Source: Rhodobacteraceae bacterium UBA7436
Lineage (GTDB): Bacteria > Pseudomonadota > Alphaproteobacteria > Rhodobacterales > Rhodobacteraceae
Direction: 5' to 3'
DNA length: 12,503 nucleotides
NCBI GenBank assembly: GCA_002478745.1
Contig: DLQI01000054.1
Span: 1 to 12,503 of the forward strand
In this document: in pieces, positions 6,537 through 12,503 of the stretch
Numbering within the stretch: position 1 is the first letter of the stretch
Layout: each line of letters starts with the position of its first letter
Translations under genes and position numbers: made by a program
The notes under the pieces: model-generated
The model's input: only the letters and a program-made list of their open reading frames with translations
The model's database searches: none
Told to the model about the DNA's origin: nothing

Positions 6537-7157
6537 TCATTTCTGTGATGGAATGTCATTAAAAAATGTTAGGGCTTTTTGGGTAGCTGCTCTTGCCAAA
6601 ATACAGTCACACCAACGCGACAAGTTTTCGGCGTGTTCAATGGATAATCCAAGGTGTTTATGTATACGCAGCCAAGGGTACAGCGCGATGTCAGCGATGC
6701 TATATGTATCCCCACAGATATATTTTTGGGAGTTTAACTGTTCATTCAGATATTCAATCGAGCGATTTGCGATAGCGCTGTATTGGGCCAGCGCGTCGGA
6801 ATTGGGCGACTTTGCCAGTCTGGACCAATATTCGATCTGTCCGAAATATGGCCCTTGAGTCGATGCCTGATAGAAGAGCCAAGCGATCAATTTAGCATTC
6901 AACGAAGAGCCCTCCATCAGCCCCCAGCCTGTTTTTTGCGCCAAGCTAAGTAGGATCGAATTGGATTCTGTTTGGTGCATATCACCATCCCAAATCACAG
7001 GCACCTTTCCGGCTGGGTTTATGGCGCGAAATTCGGCAGAGTGTTGCTCTCCAGCGCGAATATTGATGGGCTTAAATTCATAAATTAGCCCAGCTTCACA
7101 CAAGAACATCAGCACCTTTAAAGTATTGATGGTGTCATATCCGTATAATGTAATCAT
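6537..7157 (-). CDS. Glutathione S-transferase, Nu class (YfcG-like)
   Basis: This 206-aa protein has the two-domain GST layout. The N-terminal thioredoxin-like domain contains NPAGKVPV at 47-54 with the cis-proline P53, and the glutathione-binding ES pair at 64-65. The helical C-terminal domain contains the N-capping box SIADIALYPW at 153-162. T9 and N11 fall at the same positions as the residues recalled for E. coli YfcG that contact the glutathione sulfurs, and QGPYFGQIEYW at 101-111 matches the YfcG-type helix start. Nu-class enzymes bind glutathione disulfide and act as disulfide-bond reductases, with little classical conjugation activity. The gene starts 4 nt after the ATPase stop, with GGAG further upstream inside the ATPase gene, so it is the last gene of the transporter operon. 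That links the imported substrate to glutathione or another thiol. Non-redox detoxification is the main alternative. Confidence 0.86.
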   Translation of the reverse strand: MITLYGYDTINTLKVLMFLCEAGLIYEFKPINIRAGEQHSAEFRAINPAGKVPVIWDGDMHQTESNSILLSLAQKTGWGLMEGSSLNAKLIAWLFYQASTQGPYFGQIEYWSRLAKSPNSDALAQYSAIANRSIEYLNEQLNSQKYICGDTYSIADIALYPWLRIHKHLGLSIEHAENLSRWCDCILARAATQKALTFFNDIPSQK

Positions 7158-7161
7158 GAGC

Positions 7162-8844
7162 CTACTGTCTCCAAGACTTTGGCATCACAGGCGTTTGTGC
7201 CAGGAGTAATTTTGTATATTCGGCTTGGGGACTCTCATAGACTGCCTCGGTCGTATTGACCTCTTCGATCTTGCCATTGAGTAAAACGGCCGTGTCATCG
7301 GCCATTTGACGCACCACAGCAAGATTGTGGCTGATGAACAGGATGGTTAGTCCAAACCTTGCTTGTAGCTCTTTGAGCAAATTCAAGATTTCAGCCTGAA
7401 TCGACACATCCAGCGCCGACGTCGGCTCGTCACAGATCAAGAACCGTGGCCGCGCGAGTAACGCCCGTGCCACCGCAATGCGCTGACGTTGGCCGCCCGA
7501 GAATTGGTGCGGGTATTTGGTGATAGCGTCTGGCTGCATCCCCACGAGTGATAACATAGAGGCCGCCAAACTCACGCGCTCGGCTGGGTCTTTGACAAAA
7601 CCGTAAAACCATAATGGTTCGGTCAGAATATCCCCGATACGGTGTCGGGGATTCAGACTTGAGTAGGGATCTTGAAACACCATTTGAACCAGCTGCCGCG
7701 ACGGATGGTGCCGACTTCGAGATGCTCCGAATGGTAGCACCGTGTCGCCCAAGATCATCGCCCCATATGTGGGTGTCACAAGGCCAGTGATGGCTTTCGC
7801 CAGCGTGGATTTTCCGGACCCGCTCTCACCTACCAACCCCATGATAGAACCGGGTCTAATGGTTAGAGTCACATCTTCCAGCGCGACATAGGGAGATGGT
7901 TTGCGAAACAAGGATGTGCGCGGCCCGGCAAACGTCACTGTGAGGTTTTCCAAGGTAAGCCCTGTGAGGCAGTGTTGTTGTCCTTCAAGCAACCAGCGCT
8001 CTGCTGTGTCACCCTGCATCACCGCAGTGTCGTCTACAGCAGGAACGCGGAAGCGATCTATTTTTCGATCCAATGGAGGCACAGCATCCATCAGCGCGCG
8101 CGTGTAGGGATGTTTGGGAGCGCCTAAGACCTGCGCAGTGGCACCTGTTTCCACCACACGCCCCTTGCGCATGACCGTCACGCGGTCAGCCACTTGGGCT
8201 ATCACGCCAATGTCATGGGTGATCAACATAAACGCAATCTGCCGTTCCTTGGCCAACTGTTGGATCAAGTCTAGGACCTGCGATTGCACAGCAACATCCA
8301 ATGCTGTTGTGGGCTCATCGGCAATGATCACCTCCGGATCGGTACAGATTGCCAATGCAATGACAACCCGCTGGCGCATCCCGCCGGAAAATTGATGTGG
8401 GTAGGCCTTTATCCGTTGGGATGCGTTTTGAATTCCGATGTCTTCGAGGAGATCAACGGCGCGTCTGCGGGCTGCGGTTTTGCTGGCATCTGAATGGGCC
8501 TGAATGGTCTCAACCAGCTGATCCTCAATCGTCATCAGCGGGTTCAAACTGGTTTGCGGGTCCTGAAAGATCATCGAAATGCGATCCCCGCGGACCTCAT
8601 GCGCTTGGGCGGGTGTTAGCTCACGAAGGTCTGTATCGCCCAGCGTCAGTATTCCCTTGGTGACATAGCCCGGTGCTTGCAGTAGGCCAATAACCGCTGC
8701 GCCTACGGTGGATTTGCCTGCACCACTTTCGCCAACCAACCCGTGAATTTCACCCGGCTTGATCGTCATGTCCACGCCCTCGATGGCACTAAAATCGCCA
8801 AAGCGGGACGGGAATTTGACGGTAAGGTCTTTGATCGTCAGCAT
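7162..8844 (-). CDS. Fused double ATPase of a peptide/glutathione-type ABC importer
   Basis: This 560-aa protein carries both nucleotide-binding domains of an Opp/Dpp/Gsi-class importer in one chain, as in GsiA and YejF. Domain 1 has Walker A GESGAGKST at 38-46, signature FSGGMRQR at 152-159, Walker B VIIADEP at 172-178 and H210. It ends in the class-specific HPYTRALMDAVPPL near 245-258. Domain 2 has Walker A GESGSGKST at 339-347, signature FSGGQRQR at 448-455, Walker B FLICDEP at 468-474 and H506. Both sites look catalytically intact. The Cys cluster found in many OppD/DppD C-termini is absent, with only C292 in the linker region. The start codon abuts the stop of the upstream permease gene. 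E. coli GsiA is longer (about 623 aa) and YejF is about 529 aa, so length alone does not decide the subfamily. Confidence 0.92.
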   Translation of the reverse strand: MLTIKDLTVKFPSRFGDFSAIEGVDMTIKPGEIHGLVGESGAGKSTVGAAVIGLLQAPGYVTKGILTLGDTDLRELTPAQAHEVRGDRISMIFQDPQTSLNPLMTIEDQLVETIQAHSDASKTAARRRAVDLLEDIGIQNASQRIKAYPHQFSGGMRQRVVIALAICTDPEVIIADEPTTALDVAVQSQVLDLIQQLAKERQIAFMLITHDIGVIAQVADRVTVMRKGRVVETGATAQVLGAPKHPYTRALMDAVPPLDRKIDRFRVPAVDDTAVMQGDTAERWLLEGQQHCLTGLTLENLTVTFAGPRTSLFRKPSPYVALEDVTLTIRPGSIMGLVGESGSGKSTLAKAITGLVTPTYGAMILGDTVLPFGASRSRHHPSRQLVQMVFQDPYSSLNPRHRIGDILTEPLWFYGFVKDPAERVSLAASMLSLVGMQPDAITKYPHQFSGGQRQRIAVARALLARPRFLICDEPTSALDVSIQAEILNLLKELQARFGLTILFISHNLAVVRQMADDTAVLLNGKIEEVNTTEAVYESPQAEYTKLLLAQTPVMPKSWRQ

Positions 8845-9750
8845 CTAGCGCAGCCTCGGGTTGAAGATGTCACGTAGGAAATCGCCAAGGATGTTGATGG
8901 ACACAACCAAGGCGATGAGGAACAACGTGGGGATCCACAAAATCCACCATTCACCTGACAGCAGGAATTGCATGCCGATGCGGATTAGCGTGCCAAGGCT
9001 GGGGCTGTCGGCGGGCAGGCCGATGCCGAGGAAGGATAAGGTTGCCTCAAGCAAAATGGCGGAGGCCAGATCGACTGTCATGATCACTAAAAGTGGACCA
9101 AGGATGTTGGGCAGGATATGCACAAACATCACCCGCGAGGGGCGTTGGCCCATCATGATTGCGGCCTGCACGTATTCTTTATTCATCTGGACGAAAGTCG
9201 TGGCGCGCGCTGTACGGGCGAAGTTCACCCAAAGCGACAGCGCAATGGCGAGGGTCAAAACTGCAACGCGTAAATCTTGTTGAATGGCAGCTGGCAGAAT
9301 GCCTCGTGCAATCCCGTCAATCAGCAGCGCTGTTAGGATCGCGGGCAGTGCCAGTTGCACATCTGCGATACGCATCACGACGGCATCAAATCGTCCGCCA
9401 TAATATCCAGCTGCAAGACCAAGACCTACGCCTATAACGGCCGCAATCGTCAAAGCAGACAGGCCAATAATCAGTGACAGCCGTGCGCCGTACAAGATTG
9501 CCGAGATCATATCGCGACCTTGATCGTCGGTGCCTAACAGGTATTTCGGGTTTGCCCCGTCTTGCCACACAGGGGGTAATAACCCGTCGAATAGGCTAAA
9601 CGATGCCAGGTCATAGGGGTTCACCAGTGCGATCCAAGATGCGAATATCGCACCTAAAATGATGAGTGTAGCAACCATTGCCGCGACAATCGCCGATGGG
9701 GAATGGACGAACAGCCACAGACCTTCAAACTTCTTCAAAAAGGCAATCAT
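8845..9750 (-). CDS. DppC/OppC-family ABC permease
   Basis: This 301-aa inner-membrane subunit of the peptide-class importer has an N-terminal membrane helix at about 20-43. It also has the family motif LLGTDDQGRD at 71-80 followed by a first core helix, the EAA loop at 190-215 (EYVQAAIMMG...HILPN), and LEATLSFLGIGLP at 234-246. The usual C-terminus GDFLRDIFNPRLR is complete. It pairs with the DppB-like subunit to form the channel. The ATG overlaps the upstream gene's stop as ATGA (4 nt), a classic coupled junction. Confidence 0.92.
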   Translation of the reverse strand: MIAFLKKFEGLWLFVHSPSAIVAAMVATLIILGAIFASWIALVNPYDLASFSLFDGLLPPVWQDGANPKYLLGTDDQGRDMISAILYGARLSLIIGLSALTIAAVIGVGLGLAAGYYGGRFDAVVMRIADVQLALPAILTALLIDGIARGILPAAIQQDLRVAVLTLAIALSLWVNFARTARATTFVQMNKEYVQAAIMMGQRPSRVMFVHILPNILGPLLVIMTVDLASAILLEATLSFLGIGLPADSPSLGTLIRIGMQFLLSGEWWILWIPTLFLIALVVSINILGDFLRDIFNPRLR

Positions 9751-10721
9751 TCCACGTCCCTAAGTCGCAGGCGCGGGTCGATGGCAACGTAGAGCAAGTC
9801 GACCACAAGGTTCACCAACACAAAGAAAAATGCAATCACCACAAGGTAGACACCCATCACAGGGATATCAACGAAGCGGATCGATTCAAGAAACAACAAG
9901 CCCATTCCGGGCCATTGAAATACGCTTTCAGTGACGATGGAAAACGCGATGACACCGCCAAACTGCAGCCCAATAATCGTAATCACAGGCACCATTGTGT
10001 TCACCAATGCATGTTTGTAATGCAGTTTCCTCATTGGCACACCCCGCGCCATGGCAAAGCGGATGTAATCGGATCGCATGACCTCCATCATTTCGGCACG
10101 CACCAAACGCATGGTGAGGGTCAGTTGATAAACGCCAAGAGTAATCGCAGGTAAGAGTAACGCACGCCATCCACTGATGGTGAACAATGAACTTTCCCAG
10201 TTGCCAATTTGTACGGTGCCACCGCGACCGAACGTGGGCAGCCAGCCCAGTTGGACGCCAAATAAAAATATCAGCATGATCCCTATCACAAAGGTTGGGA
10301 TCGACACCCCAACAAGGGTGGTCATCAAAATGGTTTGGGTCCAAATACCGCGCGGTTTTAACGCTGTATATACACCCGCAGGCACTCCAACCAAAAGAGA
10401 AATGATCAACGCCACGACGCCCAATTCCAAGGTTGCAGGAACACGTTCGGTGATCATATCTGCGACAGGTTGGCGGGTACGATAAGAATAGCCAAAATCA
10501 CCCTGCAACATATCGCCGGTAAAACGTATAAATTGGGAGACGAACGGGTCGTTCAATCCGAGTTCTTCACGCAGGCGTTCTTGATCTGCAACTGAGGTTT
10601 CCACCCCTGTCATCTGCGTGATCGGGTCCCCAACAAACCGAAATAAGGAAAAGGCCAAAAAGGCGACGGCCAGCATTACAAAGACGGATTGAATCATCCG
10701 CTTCACAATAAAATAAACCAT
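9747..10721 (-). CDS. DppB/OppB-family ABC permease
   Basis: This 324-aa inner-membrane protein shows the classic DppB plan. The N-terminal helix covers about 8-30 and is followed by the periplasmic GDPITQMTG segment and LREELGLNDPF at 50-60. Next come LQGDFGYSYRTRQPV at 72-86, the core helices, the EAA loop at about 208-241 and the C-terminal VDLLYVAIDPRLR at 307-319. Length and motifs are complete. The gene starts 23 nt after the binding-protein stop with only a weak GGG-type ribosome-binding site, and overlaps the next permease gene by 4 nt. Confidence 0.92.
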   Translation of the reverse strand: MVYFIVKRMIQSVFVMLAVAFLAFSLFRFVGDPITQMTGVETSVADQERLREELGLNDPFVSQFIRFTGDMLQGDFGYSYRTRQPVADMITERVPATLELGVVALIISLLVGVPAGVYTALKPRGIWTQTILMTTLVGVSIPTFVIGIMLIFLFGVQLGWLPTFGRGGTVQIGNWESSLFTISGWRALLLPAITLGVYQLTLTMRLVRAEMMEVMRSDYIRFAMARGVPMRKLHYKHALVNTMVPVITIIGLQFGGVIAFSIVTESVFQWPGMGLLFLESIRFVDIPVMGVYLVVIAFFFVLVNLVVDLLYVAIDPRLRLRDVE

Positions 10722-10744
10722 CGCCGTTTTGCCCTAACTTCGGA

Positions 10745-12316
10745 TCAGTTTACTGTAACCCAGCGCAACATGAAGAAGTTGTCAGCGCGTTGTGTCAGAT
10801 CAATATTATCCTTGGCAGCCCAAATAAGCGGCTGGGTATAAAGCGGAATATACGCGGCCTCTGCCTGAGTGATTGCAACGACCTCATCAACCATAGCCTG
10901 ACGTTTTTCTGGATCTATTTCCTGCTGGATGCTGGGCAGTAACGTATCAACGCGTTGGTTCGAATACCCACCAAAGTTCCACGACCCGAGTTTCTTTTCA
11001 GAATTTGGTGTCGATAACAGAAAACGGATCGGATGCTCCATGTCAAAAGTGCCAGGTGACCAGCCTAGAAGATACATATCAAATGCATCTTCACGCAGCT
11101 GCGGCCAGTAATCGCGAACGGGGCCCGTGCTAAGTTCAGCATTCAGACCCACAGCCGCGAACATCGATGCCGCCGCACGACATAGTGCCTCATCGTTGAT
11201 GTAACGATCATTAGGGCATTTCAGGCCAAAGCTAAACCCATTTGGATAACCGGCCTCGGTCAAAAGGCCCTTGGCGCGCTCCGGGTCATAGGCTGGACGA
11301 GTTGAATTGGCTTCGGAATAACCTGATATTCCTGCTGGAACCAATTGTGAAGCACCGTCGATCTTGCCCCTGAAAAGCACTCGGTCGATGGACGCTATAT
11401 CGATAGCATGGGCGGCCGCTTGACGAACGCGAACATCCTGAAACGGGTTCGCCCCAGTGACGTCGGACGAATAAAGCAGTTCTTCGTGTTCGTGCCCAAA
11501 GCCCAACATTATCACCCGAGTTTCTTCGCCCTCGAGAACTTTAAACCCGTCACGGCCTTCGACCTGTGCGACGTCCTGCAAAGGAATTGGCTGTATAAAA
11601 TCAATCTCGCCCGACAACAAGGCAGCAAGGCCAGTCGCTGCGTTACCAATTGGAGTAAATATTGCTTCGCTAATATTGTGCTCAGCTGCGCCCCACCATC
11701 CGGCATTTGGGGCCAAAACAGTTTTGATTCCGGGATCGCGGCTGGCGACTGTAAACGGGCCTGTGCCGTTTACGTTCATGGTGGCAAAGTTTTCAGCATC
11801 GCGAGCAGGCAGTTCTGCGCCATTTGCTTCGGCCCAACCTTTATCGAGAATCATAAAGTTGGCGATAGAATCTGGAAATAATGGGTTTGGAGCATTGGTG
11901 ACGAAATCAATGGTGTAATCATCAACCACTCTAACCTCTTTTACTGGTGCGAACCAAGACCTCACATCAGCAGCTTCGCTCGATGCGCGCTCATAGGAAA
12001 ACATGACGTCCTCCGAATTGAAGAGGGATCCGTCCTGGAAAGTCACACCTTCGCGCAGGTTGAAACGCCACCCATTTTCATCGGATAGAGGTTCCCAAGA
12101 TTGAGCGAGCGAGCCCTCAATAGACATACCCTGATTCCGGCGTACAAGACCTTCATAGATATTATTTAGAAACGAAAGAACCGGAGCAGAGTTTACTGCA
12201 TGTGGGTCCATTGTTTGCGGATCGGTATTCGATGCCCAACGAAATGTTTCGGCGGAAGCACTAAATGCCGTTAAGCTCATCGCGCCACCAATAAAGGCTA
12301 GTTTTAGTATTTTCAT
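10745..12316 (-). CDS. Periplasmic binding protein of a peptide/glutathione-type ABC importer (SBP_bac_5)
   Basis: This 523-aa protein is a cluster-C solute-binding protein of the DppA/OppA/GsiB family. The signal peptide spans 1-22, with probable cleavage SASA|ETFRW. Family landmarks include DPQTMDPHA at 32-40, the NIYEGLVRR segment at 52-60, WRFNLREGVTFQDG at 83-96, DVRVRQAAAHAID at 294-306 and YDPERAKGLLTEAGYPNG at 343-360. C367 and C379 bracket a PNDRYINDEAL stretch and could form a periplasmic disulfide. Start choice is supported by the signal peptide and by GAGGGAGAG at 12329-12321. It is the first gene of a five-gene operon. Family members bind di- and oligopeptides, glutathione, nickel or opines. 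The glutathione transferase at the operon end favours a glutathione-like ligand but does not prove it. Confidence 0.92.
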   Translation of the reverse strand: MKILKLAFIGGAMSLTAFSASAETFRWASNTDPQTMDPHAVNSAPVLSFLNNIYEGLVRRNQGMSIEGSLAQSWEPLSDENGWRFNLREGVTFQDGSLFNSEDVMFSYERASSEAADVRSWFAPVKEVRVVDDYTIDFVTNAPNPLFPDSIANFMILDKGWAEANGAELPARDAENFATMNVNGTGPFTVASRDPGIKTVLAPNAGWWGAAEHNISEAIFTPIGNAATGLAALLSGEIDFIQPIPLQDVAQVEGRDGFKVLEGEETRVIMLGFGHEHEELLYSSDVTGANPFQDVRVRQAAAHAIDIASIDRVLFRGKIDGASQLVPAGISGYSEANSTRPAYDPERAKGLLTEAGYPNGFSFGLKCPNDRYINDEALCRAAASMFAAVGLNAELSTGPVRDYWPQLREDAFDMYLLGWSPGTFDMEHPIRFLLSTPNSEKKLGSWNFGGYSNQRVDTLLPSIQQEIDPEKRQAMVDEVVAITQAEAAYIPLYTQPLIWAAKDNIDLTQRADNFFMLRWVTVN

Positions 12317-12503
12317 TACTCTCTCCCTCGTTGTTAAACAGTATTGCTCACTTTCGGGTTTAATTATGCGGGGCTATCGGCGAATAGTCCATGCTGTGAT
12401 TTAATAGGCTTGGTCACAGTGAACTTGCTCGAAGTGGGCAGGGTCGCTTTGTAGCGTCTCTGGATGACAAAATACCCTGCATCTCGCTACATGAAACCTG
12501 GCC
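12317..12503 (-). promoter_or_regulatory. Upstream leader of the peptide/glutathione-type importer operon
   Basis: This region should contain the promoter of the minus-strand operon. The ribosome-binding site GAGGGAGAG lies at 12329-12321. Further upstream are an imperfect 7-bp hairpin at 12371-12390 and an inverted repeat CTGTGA/TCACAG (12394-12399 and 12414-12419) with a 14-nt gap. Two interleaved 7-bp inverted repeats lie between 12438 and 12491. No convincing -35/-10 pair was found. A minus-strand frame open from the right edge to a stop at 12403-12401, and a plus-strand ATG at 12464 open to the right edge, are both too short to call as genes. Confidence 0.4.
12438..12491. repeat. Interleaved inverted repeats with pseudoknot topology
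   Basis: Read on the minus strand, the order is TGTAGCG, 4 nt, GCAGGGT, 17 nt, CGCTACA, 5 nt, ACCCTGC. The first and third arms pair perfectly (7 bp), and so do the second and fourth, giving an H-type pseudoknot if transcribed. It lies about 120 nt upstream of the binding-protein start. A functional RNA role is speculative because 7-bp matches also occur by chance. Confidence 0.25.

Noticed and set aside
9678..10154. 158-codon plus-strand open frame over the permease genes
   Set aside because: It is antisense to two well-supported permease genes and has no recognisable motif, with a His- and Lys-rich composition typical of a shadow frame.
12394..12419. CTGTGA...TCACAG as a CRP-type site
   Set aside because: The half-sites are separated by 14 nt instead of the roughly 6 nt between TGTGA and TCACA in CRP/FNR-type sites.
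12401..12502. Minus-strand open frame from the right edge as the tail of an upstream gene
   Set aside because: It is only about 33 codons, an open stretch likely by chance, and is rich in AGG, AGA, GTA and CTA codons that the neighbouring genes use sparingly.
12464..12503. Plus-strand ATG at 12464 as the start of a divergent gene
   Set aside because: There is no ribosome-binding sequence upstream and only 13 codons are visible. It cannot be judged without flanking sequence.

Overview
The window looks like an accessory, nutrient-uptake segment of an alphaproteobacterial chromosome, most likely a marine Rhodobacteraceae (roseobacter-type) organism. This is an inference from gene content (two ABC importers beside small catabolic enzymes), protein style and moderate GC. 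No ribosomal or other phylogenetic marker is present. No rRNA, tRNA, CRISPR array, insertion sequence or integrase gene was recognised.

Layout. (1) Positions 182-4495, plus strand: a tight three-gene ABC importer operon made of a periplasmic binding protein, a fused double-domain permease and an ATPase. Such genes are commonly labelled 'iron(III) transport', but the binding protein lacks the tyrosine pair of ferric-binding proteins. It carries a His-Asp...Glu arrangement matching the sugar-phosphate site recalled for AfuA, so an AfuABC-like phosphorylated-sugar importer is the better call. (2) Positions 4492-5280, minus strand: an inositol-monophosphatase-family phosphatase, convergent with the importer and sharing a CTAG stop overlap with it. 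(3) Positions 5474-6160, plus strand: a D-lyxose/D-mannose-type ketol-isomerase with an intact 3-His/1-Glu metal site, divergent from the phosphatase. A 21-bp palindrome lies in the shared promoter region. (4) Positions 6161-6536: a gene-poor spacer rich in inverted repeats. (5) Positions 12316 down to 6537, minus strand: a second operon in the order binding protein, permease, permease, fused double ATPase, glutathione S-transferase. The transporter is of the dipeptide/oligopeptide/glutathione class, and the transferase belongs to the YfcG-like Nu class.

How the genes may work together. The left half can be read as a sugar-phosphate scavenging module: import through the AfuABC-like system, dephosphorylation by the phosphatase, and aldose-ketose isomerisation by the cupin isomerase. 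The right half can be read as uptake of a peptide-like thiol (glutathione, glutathione disulfide or a conjugate) coupled to a cytoplasmic glutathione-dependent enzyme. Both substrate assignments are inferences from residues and context. The protein families themselves are clear. Possible regulatory elements are a 15-bp palindrome before the first operon, the palindrome between phosphatase and isomerase, and interleaved inverted repeats upstream of the second operon. None has an identified regulator inside the window.
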